The position numbers and the translations under genes were made by a program. DNA of 64,000 nt from Coptis chinensis (lineage: Eukaryota; Streptophyta; Magnoliopsida; Ranunculales; Ranunculaceae): assembly GCA_015680905.1 (NCBI GenBank), contig CM027378.1:89371501-89435500 (forward strand), written 5' to 3'. How positions within the stretch are numbered: the first letter of the stretch is position 1; each line of letters begins with the position of its first letter. This document shows, one piece after another, positions 48,552 through 59,999 of the stretch. Under the pieces are notes generated by a model, which was not told where the DNA came from, ran no database searches, and was given only the letters and a program-made list of their open reading frames with translations.

Positions 48552-49120
48552 TGGTATTGATGTGCAAGCACTCCTTCCTCCTTCTGGTGACCTAAAGGAT
48601 ACATGGATTTGGAAGCCTGCAAGAGATGGTTCTTTCTCAGTTAAAGAAGCATTTCAAGTTTTGAGGGAAAAAAAAGTGAAAGTAAAATGGCACGGATGGG
48701 TTTGGAACAAACATGTACACCCGAGAGAGCTTCTGGGATTGTATGGAAACTGATTCAAAAAGCATACCCAACTGATGATAGAGTTCAACAGAAGGGCATA
48801 AAGCTGGCATCTAGGTGTAGACTGTGTGGGAAGGCGTAAGAAAAAGCACCCAACACTTGCTCGAATGTGGCGTTACTAGAGATATGAGGTGCTGGTTGGC
48901 TCAAACCTTTAAAGCTTCTTTACCTGTCTTGGATCTCAAATCAGTTATGAAAGCTTGCAAGCACCACAATCCTATCAGGCAGGAACTATGGAATGCAGAC
49001 TTGGTTCAATTCATGATAGGCATTATGGAGCAAACTCTTAATATTCAGTTACTGAAGAAGGACATTATGGAGGGGATAAACATTCAGATTTTGGGTTTAA
49101 TCTCCCTGGTTGATACATGA
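48552..49120 (+). pseudogene. LINE fragment: reverse transcriptase zinc-binding region
   Basis: Reads WIWKPARDGSFSVKEAFQVL, the start of the zf-RVT region found after reverse transcriptase in plant LINEs. After a frame change it continues with LASRCRLCGKA (first cysteines) and STQHLLECGVTRDM (His/Cys) to about 49120. At least two frameshifts. No poly(A) tail or target duplication is visible, so it is a truncated scrap. Confidence 0.78.
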
Positions 49121-49539
49121 CCAGCATAAAAACCCCCTCATTACGTACTAACCCATAAAAACCCCCTATTTTTTTAAAATACCCAAACAGACCAAAATAC
49201 CCCCCACACATAAAACCCTAGATCTCAAACTTACCTTCTCTCTTTCTTCTCGCCGCTTTCTCTATTCCTGTAAACCCTAATTATCCTGCAAAATTGAAAA
49301 AACAACCAAAAAATAAGAGAGAAACACCCACTAAAACAAAAAAATCGAAAGTTTCCAAATCGAAATCAACTACTAATAAAAAAAAGACCAAATCGAAGGT
49401 AAAAATTATATTTTTTTTTCAATTTTGTTTGTAAATAAACGAAATATAAGGTGAAAATGCTTAATTTATGATATAAATATGCATTTTCATATATATGTGT
49501 GTATGAATTCGTATTTTCACAAGTGAATTTGTATTTGCA

Positions 49540-49672
49540 TATTTGAAATTTGTATTTGGTCATCTTTTAAAATTTGTATTTACATATTTTGAAATTTGTA
49601 TTTACATATTTGAATTTGTATTTACATATACGAAATTTGTATTTACATATTCGAAATTTGTATTGCAGCAGG
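49540..49672 (+). repeat. Half-site array of ATTTGTATTTACATAT
   Basis: Four copies of GTATTTACATA near 49576, 49599, 49619 and 49641 are separated by GAAATTT-type spacers, with variant TATTTGCATAT and TATTTGGTCAT units in front. They look like half-sites of the 22-nt palindromes found further right. They lie before the first recognisable exon of the Ulp1-type gene; CTCTTTCTT-rich leader DNA lies to the left. Confidence 0.8.
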
Positions 49673-51393
49673 ACGTAAAATTTACTGGTTCTAACAAGGT
49701 ATTTCGTTCTTCTGCATTGCTAATGTTAAATCTTGTACAAGATTTGAAGGGAAGAATTAGGGATATTCATATCACCAAGATGAAAGAAACTCCTTTTGGT
49801 CATCTGTTTATGGTTTTTGTCGATGGAAAGGTCGATAGTAGAATGTTAGAGAAACCAAGCCACATCATTATAAAGTTGTTAGCGACTTGGTGCAAGGAGA
49901 GGCAAAAGTTTAAGATAGGAAGTAAGTTTGTGTCTTTATGTCCATCCGATGTGGTCGAAACTTTTTGGGCTTCCTGATGGGAAAAGTTGTTGTTTTCCAA
50001 ATCGAACGAGAATAGACGAAGCTATTTCGGATCACCATTCCCCGCTGAGACGTTTCTCTAGAGTTAACAAGATAACAACAACGGTTGTAAAAGAAATCTT
50101 GAACCAGATTATAGATTCAACAGACCCTACCTGACATTGAAGATGTGGTGAGACTACTCGCCATTTTTCCGTGATGACAATTTTTTGTAAGTAGTGGTGC
50201 GAGTGGAATTGCTTGGTCCTTCCCAAAGCATGTTGAGACTTTGGAAGCTATGTGGAGTGTGTCATGGGTCTGCCTCGGTTCACTTTAACCGATTGAAAAA
50301 ATTCAAAAGTGGGATAGCAGAAGTCCGTTCAAAATTTCAGGATGCATTATTCAGCTTTTGGTAAGTTTAGTTTGTTTTCTGACATATGCATAGTTATATT
50401 TTCATAGCATATATCACCTCACATGATAAAAGAGAATATGCATTTGCATAAGCATGTGTCAGATGTCATATGTCATATGTTGGTAATATAATAACATGTC
50501 TGTTTTCGTATGTAATTTTGTTTTCACATATGCATGTCTGTTTTCGTATGTAATTTAGAGGGATGTTTTCTGGATTGGTCCTTCAAATTTGTAGATGAAA
50601 TCTAAAAATTTTGTCACCTAACTGGGTCTGTATTCCTGAAAATCTAGTTTGTACAACGCCAGTTATAAACTTATCATTGATCAGTCAATCAGTGTTTTTG
50701 GTGGAGATCTAGTTTTACTTTTATCATAACATTATTTTTGACAGAATTCATGTTAGTCGGGTAATTAGAGAGTTAGTTAGGGATGACCGACCACATTACT
50801 ATATATATGAAACTACAATTTTACATATGAAAATAGAAATTTACATATGAAAATCTATATTTGCATATGAAAATTGAAATTTACATATCCAATGCAGATG
50901 TCATATGTCATATGTTGGAAAAAGAATTATATGAAAATGTGGTCGATGGAACTTTGTCATACTTTTTGTGTGAGCATGTGAAACTTTGTGAGCCAGTCCG
51001 CGAGACTTGCTTCCCACGGATTGCAAAGTGGTCGATGGAACGACTAGCGGATGAAGTACTAAAAACTTTCAAGCTAGAAAATGTTCCTAATTGCAACATC
51101 AAAGTAAAATTAGAACTGGCCGAGGAAGAGAAAGAGGCATTATACCCTGAACACCACCAAAGTGAAGCTGAAAGCTTGAGGAGGGAAAATGCTGAGTTGA
51201 AGAGGGAGAATGAAGAGTTGAGGAAACTTACTAAATATTTAAAGGGTGAAATTGGTAGACTGACGAAAATAGTTTGTGAAGAGAGTCTAGAAGATATGTT
51301 TGAAAATCACGAACATAGAGATGTAGATATGGTTGAAGGGGTAGAGAACAGAGATGTGGATTTGGTGAAAAGGAAGAATCCGAAAAGAGTTGG

Positions 51394-51600
51394 TTGAAAA
51401 GGAAGAATCCAAAAAGAGGAGGGCAAAAAGAGAGTCCGAAGTTATCCGAGAAAGAGTTGGCTGAAAAGGAAGAGTTGTCCGAGAAAGAGACATGTGGAGA
51501 GTTGGCTGAAAAGGAAGAATCTGAGTTGTCCGGTGAAGAGTTGGCTGAAAAAGGAAGAGTTGTCCGAGACAGAGACATGTGGAAAGTTGGTGAAAAGAAA
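51394..51600 (+). repeat. Tandem Glu/Lys-rich coding repeat
   Basis: Units of roughly 60 bp around GAGTTGGCTGAAAAGGAAGA and GTTGTCCG(A/G)(G/T)(A/G)A are repeated three times and give ELAEKEE(S)ELSE-type peptides. They explain the competing long open frames on the opposite strand. Confidence 0.8.
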
Positions 51601-52789
51601 AAAATCCGAAAGCCGATGGAGAAGAGGGGAAAGCAAATGAGACAAAGTCGATGATGAGGAGGAGGAAAAAAGGTGAGGGAAAACCTAACTCGATGGTTAA
51701 GAAAGTGAAAGAAAGGGAGCGGATGAAGAAAACATCAACAATATATCGGTTAGAAATCTTAAGAAGCAAAAAGGAATACTAAAGTTCTTTGAATGATGAT
51801 GAACCAGTGATTGATGTAGATGATTTCGAGACTCCACCACCCCCTACCAGAGGGAAAGCCTATGTCAAAACCACATTCAACCAAGCCGTGGAGTCTACTT
51901 GATAAAAAGAAGTTGCCGCTTGGTGGAAAGTTTTTTTCAGAAAAGCAAACCCGTATAAAATTTACTTTTCATAAATATTTGTAAGTTTTTCTTATCGCCT
52001 ATGTAATTGCACAAATTGTTTTGATCGTGTATGCATATTGCAGTACAATTGCGTGGATGGACATTCAAATGCACTTGAAAATACAGGGGGAACACGTGAA
52101 CCACCTGATGTTGAACTTCTTTATCAGTGACAAGGTAAATCTTTTGATTACTCAAATCTTTTGAAATGAAAAAACTTGCAATTTAGTAATTTTTCGTACT
52201 GTTTATGGTGGATCATTGATTGGTACGTGCACTTCCAACTCTCTAAGGAAGTGAAAAAGCTAATTAGATCTTCTCCATTTCTCATCATTTGCATGGGTAA
52301 GCATCTTCCATGTAATTTAATTACTGAAGTTGAATATATAAATTCAACTGAATATGCATACAAGGCATGAAGATGTTGTTGTTCTTATTTGTTGTAGCTG
52401 GCTTTAAGAGATAACCGAAAACAAGGCATGAAAGTCTATGTCACGATGTCCTAAAACAGTTAACAACGAGGTCGCTCATCTATTTTTCATCATAAATAGT
52501 CCCAAGTTAAGAAAATTCAAAAATAGTTATCAATTTGGACTTTGCTTCATGTTGATACTTTGAATTGGGAATGGACGACTATGATGACTTTTTAAGGCCA
52601 AGGAACTACGAGAAGAAGAAATACATTCCATTAGAAGATGCCAAATGTTGGTAAGTGAAATTTTATTTTAAGTTACTATGTAAATCTATATTTACATAGG
52701 TCGGGTTACTATATAAATCTATATTTACATAGGTCGGTTTTACAATATATTTACAATGGGACTATTGTAATGCATTTATCAATCTGCAG

Positions 52790-53050
52790 TAAGCATTAAC
52801 AACAAAGAAAGTAAGTTTCGAACCATGCTTGATATAAATTACCGGTTAGGTGATTTTGGATTGTCGGTGAGAGGTGAGCTTTTGGGTTAATGATGTTTTT
52901 TGCAGGAAGCTTGTTCTTGTATAAAATCTAATTAGCAGTAATTTCTCTCCTGTTATATGCTTGGCATTTGCATACTGGAGGAGTTTTGCATAGACATCGG
53001 GCAGACAAAGGAATAGCTTCACTCACTCTTGGGTTCGATAAAATGAGTAG
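52790..53050. repeat. Duplicated segment, copy 1
   Basis: Matches 54310-54650 in the same orientation, sharing AGCATTAACAACA, TTAGGTGATTTTGGATTGT, TTCTCTCCTGTTATATGCTT, GCATAGACATCGGGCA and CTCTTGGGTTCGATAAAATG. Copy 2 has an extra ~50-bp insert around CAGGCAACTGTTACAATG. Non-coding as far as I can see. Confidence 0.9.
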
Positions 53051-53527
53051 TTTTGAGATTATCTGGCCTATCAATTTTGTTAGAAATTTTAGTAGTGGTC
53101 TCGTTTGTTTCAGACAGAGTGCTCTCTACGTTCCATATATAAAGTCATTGCATACATGCATGATGTTTGAGTTAGGTACATGCCGCAAGTTGTTGTTGTT
53201 GACTCTTTCTAGTTTCTAGTATTAAGATCGAGTTTAAGAGCCTCTAATCACCGGAGGGCACGGACTGAAGAAGCAGTTGTTTACATATTTAACACGACAA
53301 GGGAAATCGACCCCTCATAAATCACAATGTCAATTTTTCTATAGTACTGAAATAATACAAAAATGTCAAAAAAGACACTTTACTTGTCCGCATATTTCGC
53401 ATCTTTAACTCGTAGATACTCATTTTAGAAAATCTAAGCTTGAGAGAAAATATTGGTCTAGCTTTACGTCAAATGTTCAATGGATAATTTAAGTTTACAT
53501 AGGTCAGTTACTATGTAAATATAGATT

Positions 53528-53530
<3 letters not shown>

Positions 53531-53596
<66 letters not shown>
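53531..53596. repeat. (AT)33 microsatellite
   Basis: A pure AT tract adjoining a 22-nt palindrome unit at 53512-53533. Confidence 0.96.
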
Positions 53597-53599
<3 letters not shown>

Positions 53600-54309
53600 A
53601 TAGTTTTGGTAATTTTTGTTCAATTTAATGCAGCAAGAGAGGGTGGTGGAAGCTATTAGATGTAGGCGCCGAGCTAAGGTTGCCAGATGTGGATTTGATG
53701 AAAGATATCACAGTTGGAGCATGCCCACAACAAGGAGAATCGTAAGAACTTAACTTTCCAAACTTAACTGTCTTTTTAATCTCTTATCTCTTATCTTAAA
53801 CTTATTTTTTTGCATTTTCAGTTCAGATTGTGGTTTCTTCGTCATTTTGTTTGTGAAGGCTATAATATGTGGAAAAGCTATCCAAGATATAACGCTAGAA
53901 GCCGCGAAATAATTGATGGTTAACCTGACATATGAGATCGTATCAAGCCAACAAGAAAAATGGGATCCAAAAGAAGAATGCAAGAAATGAAGAACTGATT
54001 TTCCGTATTTCTAGTTGATTACGATGTGTTTATTTGTGTTAAAACATTAGAACCATTCTAACTCGGGAGTGTTCGATTATGATCTAATGTTACTGTTAAT
54101 GTGTTGGAGTTGTTTAATATTGTTCTGCATATTCTGCAACTAACTTCAGATTGCGTTTATATATAATGTGGTTCTTTATGCATTTATATTTACTGTCAAT
54201 TATGTTTAATTTGTTTTTCAACTCTTTAGGTCGTTATGCTCTTTTAAATTTAATATGTGCTTCTTGATCTTTTAATGTGCAACTGAAAGTAGGTTATGCA
54301 TTTAGCAAA

Positions 54310-54650
54310 CTACACAAAGCATTAACAACAGCAAATTAAGTTTCTGGAACCATGCTTGCTATAAATTACTGGTTAGGTGATTTTGGATTGTAGGTGACAG
54401 GTGAGCCTTTAGGTTAATGATGTTTTTTTTGTAGAAAGCTTGTTCTTGTATGAAACTCATCCAGATCAGGCAACTGTTACAATGTAACATTTTTCAGTTT
54501 TTGACCCAACAAAGAAAATCTAATTACCAGTAAATTCTCTCCTGTTATATGCTTGACATTTGCATACCGGAGGAGTTTTGCATAGACATCGGGCACACCC
54601 CAAAAGGAATAGCTTCACTCACTCTTGGGTTCGATAAAATGAGTAGTATA
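54310..54650. repeat. Duplicated segment, copy 2
   Basis: Second, diverged copy of 52790-53050 in direct orientation. It lies between the 3' end of the Ulp1-like gene and the palindrome array. The two copies bracket the Ulp1 catalytic exons. Confidence 0.9.
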
Positions 54651-54962
54651 GCTTCAATCACTCTTCGCTCTTGTTCATAACCTCCCTTCGATATAACAGC
54701 CTCTTGTCCATTTCATTATTTATTACCTTTGTATATGTCCATTTTATGTTAAAGCCAAGAGTTATCATGCATGCACAAGTTTTGCTCTTTCGTTGTCGTC
54801 CAAGGTTTTGCAAATTGGGAAGACGACAAACTAAACTCCTGCAGTGGACATATTTAGTATATATGAATCCAACTGATCACCATTTCATCTCAAACATCTA
54901 CTAAATTGGATAGCAAAGCTAGCTCAAACATCTACTAAATTGCAAAGCAAAGCTTTAGTGTC

Positions 54963-55107
54963 TATGTAAATATAGATTTACATATATAATGACTATGTAA
55001 ATCTAGATTTACATATATTTGGTCTCTCTGTAACTTTTCAATCCCAAAAGATATTATGTAAATATATATTTACATATATAATGACTATGTAAAAGTACAT
55101 TTACATA
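54963..55107. repeat. Array of four 22-nt palindromes
   Basis: Units at 54963-54984, 54994-55015, 55055-55076 and 55086-55107 have the form TATGTAAAT-4 nt-ATTTACATA. The second and third are perfect palindromes and the others have one mismatch. Start-to-start spacing is 31, 61 and 31 bp. The array lies between the convergent Ulp1-like and MURA genes. Confidence 0.93.
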
Positions 55108-55289
55108 AAGTTGTTAGGTGTCAGGTTAATTTCATCCCCAAAAGTTACTATGTAAAACTATATTTTCATTCTCCAACTAAAAAACATAACATATAAAATC
55201 CAACATCAAACTATAAAATCCAACAAGTTCATCAACATCTTGTTTTTCATATACGAGCAACATCAAAGAATAGATGAAAAATTCATTGA

Positions 55290-57694
55290 ACCGGTACAGA
55301 GCATGTTGTAGGAGTGGAGCCCACTCTTGGGTTGCGATGGCCATAGCAAGGGCCCTTGTTCTTCTTCCTACCTCTTGTAGCACCCGTGCTGTGTTTCCAT
55401 TTCTTGTCTGGTCTCCCCATCTTCTTTTTCAGATCCGGAGGTAGTAAATTAGGCACACTTGGTATCTTAGCAGGCAATTTACTGTTCTCCACAGGTACTA
55501 TAGCTCTTGAATAACTATCACGGAATGTTTGAGAATAGAAGAATTTATCACAATATGTAGGTATACACATTCAATCCATCAGCCAAAATGGAGCGCAGTG
55601 CGTGTGCACAAGGGAATCCTTCGATTCTCCACCAATTACAAGAGCAGTGACTTCTATTCAAGTCAACCAAGTGAGTATGAGTAGCACGCACCTCAAAAAT
55701 ACCCTCCCTTGACTTGAGACCACCCAACTTCTCCCCACCTCAATCCTCTCAGCCAATAAAGTTTCCATAGATGGACATAAGATAGTAGTCCAGCTCCTAG
55801 CTAACTCCCGCCGATCAGACATCATTTTCATAATTTTTCCACGGATCTTGTCCACCATTGCAGTGATAGGCAAGTGCCGTTCTAGCAGGATCCAAGAGTT
55901 GAAGCTTTCCGCAATATTGGAACACATATCGCCATATCTATTTCCTTGAAAATAAGCATTACACCAATGCTCATAACTTATGGTGGACAAAAATGTTTTC
56001 ACTTGACTGCCGCAAACATCTCGAAAAACAGCTAGCAATCACTTTCTCAAACTCATGGTGCGTCCCAGCATAGGCAAGGTCTGAAAAAAGATCAAGGGTA
56101 TGCAAGCGGAAGCAATGGTTGCTGGGCATAGCTGAATTAAGATTATTTTTAAGGTGCCACAAACAATAACCATGATGAGAATTAGGAAAAACGCGAGGGA
56201 CACCCACGAGTAGACCATGGTTTCTGTCAGATATAAAAGTTAGCCTACGATCTTTGGAGACCACCAACCTAAGTTGCTCCAAGAACCAATCCCAATTATC
56301 ATCAGTTTCAGAAAGTACAACCGCCATAGCTACTGGAAAAATACCTGGAACACAAATAAACATCAATTACTGATTTGGTTTTGTGTACCATACTCATTAT
56401 GAAAACTTAACTCATATATATAAAAATAAATTTTCATATGCTAAATTATTATGTAAATATTAAAATGCATAGGCTAAACATCTGATGTGAACGTAAATTT
56501 TTATAGTTTATGCTTGTTCAGTTTTACAAACTACTATAAACTACTATGTAAAAATTCACAAACTTAAAAAGACATACCCCCATTTGCATTTTTGGTAGTA
56601 GCTGACAAGACACACCCCTTGTATTTTGTTTTCACGAAAGTTCCATCCAAACAAAGCATAGGACGACAGAAGTTAAAGCCGTGAATACAAGCACCAAATG
56701 CAACAAATAATCTCTTGAACTTTCCTGTTGTTGATTCTTTTTCCAAAACAACATGACTTTCTAGATTGGTTTCTTTCAACTTTCCAACATACCAATGTAA
56801 CTGATGATAAGATAAAGCATAGTCCCTATGTATCTCCTTCAATGCAAGATCTATGCCGGTATGCGCAAAGTAATAATTCAAGTTCACACTATATACCCTT
56901 AGAAAATAGTCAATGATTTCACCTGGCTTAATCAAAGGCTTGTCTCTCACCATATCTAAAACAATACTCTTTACAAGTTTACTATTCACTGGGGGATTGT
57001 TAACGTCAGCAAATCCAGCTCCACATGTGTGCTTTGCTTCCATTGTCTTTATTTAAAAGAACTTCGGCATCTTATACTTCTTGGATGCGTGAACTCTCCA
57101 TAGACATCCGGTTTCAGTCTTCAAATAACACTCAGCCATGACTCTATCAGGATCATTCTTCTTAATAAGAACTCTGTAATTATTAACAAGACAATGGCGT
57201 AAAAGCTCAACACGAAAATTGGCAGCACCGCCAGGAAATTTCTGTCCCACACCAGTCAAAATAGGCAAAGAAGCGACATTAACATATTTTTCATCGTATG
57301 TAGCAGAAGACATAGAAGAACTAGAAGTACAAGAACTAGAAGCCTGAAGAGAGACTTTAGAACTAGAACCAGCGTCACACAAAGCAAAAAATCCTCTTGA
57401 CGATGCTGTTATAAAAAATGTATCAAGACTTTTAACCAAATTGAAGCAAACAAGGGATTGAAGCTCCGAGTCAGTATCTATCACAATACGCTTTGAATTC
57501 CTTACAAAAGACAGTTCTATAGACAATGGAGTAAGGTCTGGCCACTTTTCAGAAATCGTACACTTCAAATCAGAAATCATACCGTTAGTCCCGACACGGA
57601 CACTCATAATTTGCGTATCGTACATAATAGTAAAAAGAGCAGTCCCATCCATGTCTGCATTTGCAAAAAACAACAAAATCAAATTGATGAACAT
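55290..57694 (-). pseudogene. MURA/MuDR-type transposase, decayed
   Basis: Mutator transposase. The N-terminal block from about 57655 (MDGTALFTIM) to 57056 ends with CYLKTETGCLWRVHASKKYK, the plant MuDR DNA-binding region. An in-frame TAA at 57053-57055 separates it from KHTCGAGFADVN. The DDE core follows: FCRPMLCLDGTFVKTKYKG, an intron (about 56346-56571), VFPVA-like IFPVAMAVVLSE and ISDRNHGLLVGVPRVFPNSH. After a frameshift near 56040 come NIAESFNSWI (Glu region) and the SWIM finger CSCNWWRIEGFPCAHA. The tail is basic (KKKMGRPDKKWK). At least one stop and one or more frameshifts; not functional. Confidence 0.85.
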
Positions 57695-57999
57695 ATGTAA
57701 ATGTATTTTTACATAGTCAATATCACCACCGAAACAGTATGTTCAGCAATTTAACTTTTAAATTTTCATGGCCAAATCATGTTATCCAAGCAATTTAACT
57801 CAGAAATTCATGCCAAATCATGAATATGGAAGAAGGGTAAAAAAGGTAATAAAATAAAATAGGAAATAGAAATCGGAATGGAATTTCGCTGATATTGGAA
57901 AGCAGGGGGTTTTTGTGATATGAGTCGATAAATAGGGAGGTTATGTGGTATGGGCCAATATGAAGGGGTTTACACTCATCCGGATTCAACCCAAGGGGC

Positions 58000-58666
58000 T
58001 GAGCCCCATTTCTTGGATAAACATTGCTGGCCAGCTGGCAAAGGTGATACATAAGTAGTATCCATATGCTTATCCAACATCCTTCTTTGACTGCGTAGGG
58101 CGTTGAAAGTAGTCCCATTCCACATAGAACATTAACACCTGCACCAAAAGGAAATTTAATGTAAACCTTTTGGCTAAAGCAAATACAATGGTACATTTTT
58201 AAACAACTTCCAGAGCTCATGCTTAAGACGGAATAATTAACAAGAAAACTACAGACTTTCTATGTAGTTTCCAAGCAGCTAATGGAGAGATCCAACCCCA
58301 ATACCACAAAATTCATCTGGAGATAATTAAAGGAAAAAAGATTAACATCTGGAGTATGCATGCTATTACCATTGATGACTGCTTGAGTGTAATAGCATTG
58401 GTGAGTTGGTGGTAGTTTGGGATAAGAGAACGTCTGACTCGACGCATGCTTTGATGGTGGAAGAGAATGCTCTTCTTTGTCCAAGGTTGTAGTACTGGGG
58501 ATGGTTTGTTTAGGGCAGAATCAGATTCCGATATCTGATGTCTTCTATGAGGTGATGATATTGACAAGAACGAATTGCTTATTACCAAACTCGATCCAGC
58601 TAAGAAGAAGCTAACTCTGGGAGGGGGTAAAGGTCGAATACATGTCGATTGATTGCCTGAATACAT
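58000..58666 (-). pseudogene. Fragment of an AVT1-type vacuolar amino-acid transporter gene
   Basis: 5' part of an amino acid/auxin permease family gene. The soluble N-terminus (ISESDSALNKPSPVLQ, then, after a frameshift, KEEHSLPPSKHASSQTFSYP and YYTQAVING) leads to a GT..AG intron at 58369-58139. Exon 2 reads VNVLCGMGLLSTPYAVKEG, the first transmembrane segment of AVT1 transporters, then degenerates after WISIWILL. All later membrane segments are missing; the sequence meets the MULE edge at about 57980. The exon-intron structure is kept, so it is a truncated genomic copy, not a retrocopy. Confidence 0.8.
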
Positions 58667-58679
58667 CGATACACTAATG

Positions 58680-59990
58680 TAAAGTTAGTGTGCGATAGAC
58701 CCAAGACAAAGTTTTAAAAGAACTTCAATTTCCATGACCATTTACATCAGTTATCTTTGATTTTGTTTTTTGGGACTGTACATGGCCATTTACATCATAA
58801 ACTATGAAGTACATCAGTACATGATATTTAATGCAATTAATTGGTTTCTTTATGAACTTCAAATTATTATGCCATATAGCTTACTGTATAAAGGGTTACA
58901 TAATAGATATTCAACCAGGCGCGTTGGCTTTGGGACATCCAAGTTGAAGCTGTCCTTATCCGTCATCACTCGACCAAGCTGAATAAAGGTTATGACAATC
59001 CCTTTCTCCAACTATACAAAGCTTGCAAAAGTTCGCGAGCACAATGAATTAGTGCTATGTGAAGCTGCTATAACATCAACCTCATATTCTGAAACATTGG
59101 GAGCAAAGAATCGAGAGAGCTTCATTTCGAAAAGAGAAGAAGCGCATCTCACGCTTTCCATGTTCATGGAAGAATTGATCATTTTATTATTTTCTCTATT
59201 TTAGTAAAGAATGGTTCTCTCATTGATCATCCCGGTGTTCCCAAAACAGGCAGTAAAGAATGTGGGAGAGAGAGAGATGAAGCAAAGAGGAAAAGTGATA
59301 AGAATACATCCAAACGCGTGCAAATCTTGCAAAAGTTCATGAAAGCACAATGAATCAATGCTGCATGAAGCCGCTATAACATCAACCTCATATTCTGAAA
59401 CATTGGGAGCAACAACCGAGAGTGCTTCATTTATGAAAGAGAAGAAGCTGCACTCGCTTCCATGTTCGGGAAGAAAGAAACACCAAAACGAAGAGGGTTG
59501 AACAGCGCCATAGCGATCTTTGCCGCACAAAGATGGGGGAGAAGACACAAAGTATAGAGAAGCTTATCGAAATCGCTGGTAGACAAATGCATTACCGATG
59601 GTGTTTTATAGGTGAATTCTCTGTTGTTGCCCGTCCCCGGATATGTTAGCTACAAAGGCACGATAATGCTAATGTTCTTTGGGACATCCAAGTTGAAGTC
59701 GTCCTTATCCGTCATCACTTTCGACCAAGCAGAATAAAGGTTATGACAATCCCTTTCTCCAACTACATCATCTCTGGATACGGGTGTTGGACATCGCAGA
59801 TATGCACATGCTATCCAATGAAAGTCATATTGAAGATGGCATTCCAAGAAATCAAATCAAAGGATGCCTGAGTGTCTTAATTAGAATCGGAGTAAAATGT
59901 TCAGAGGAACTAATTACTGAGAGAATGGAGACTCAAGATGTTCTCAAAGAGCTGCATTTGGTTGAAAAAGTTTTTTTTTTCAGGTTAGAA
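58680..59990. repeat. Rearranged duplicated gene scraps
   Basis: Two blocks occur twice in direct orientation. One is GGGACATCCAAGTTGAAG through AGGTTATGACAATCCCTTTC at 58931-59018 and 59679-59765. The other is CATCAACCTCATATTCTGAA with its flanks at about 59020-59165 and 59320-59465. On the minus strand they give peptide-like pieces such as NEALSVVAPNVSEYEVDVIA and VMTDKDDFNLDVPK. I do not recognise the parent gene. The order differs between copies, so the region was duplicated and then rearranged. Confidence 0.75.
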
Positions 59991-59999
59991 GTGAAGGAA

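Larger units (their letters stand above)
49673..53990 (+). pseudogene. MULE-borne Ulp1 (C48 cysteine protease)-like gene, decayed
   Basis: Would encode a SUMO-protease-like peptidase. The N-terminal block, 49680-50130, reads FRSSALLMLNLVQDLKGRIR, GSKFVSLCPSDVV and RTRIDEAISDHHSPLRRFSR over two frames. The middle (50861-51397) has a leucine/glutamate coiled coil, and 51394-51650 repeats ELAEKEE-type units. The catalytic end is split by a GT..AG intron (about 53740-53821): ACPQQGES before it and SDCGFFVILF after it give the Q..C pair of C48 proteases. The His/Asp region is not convincingly readable. Several stops and frameshifts, including a TAA after LEAAK (about 53909). Confidence 0.72.
49127..57980. 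mobile_element. MULE carrying a Ulp1-type protease gene and a MURA transposase
   Basis: Edges are weak inverted repeats: GCATAAAAACCCCCTCATTA on the left and, reversed, GAGTGTAAACCCCTTCATAT on the right, each followed by ACCC..CCCTATTT. The left half encodes a Ulp1-like protein on plus, and the right half a MURA transposase on minus, so the genes converge. ULP-carrying MULEs (Kaonashi type) are known in plants. The 22-nt palindrome family is confined to this interval. LINE DNA adjoins it on the left and an AVT1 fragment on the right. Both genes are damaged. Confidence 0.75.

Noticed and set aside
51231..51769. Long minus-strand frames rich in Ser, Phe and Pro
   Set aside because: They are the complement of the plus-strand Glu/Lys repeat of the Ulp1-like gene; the repeat itself creates them.
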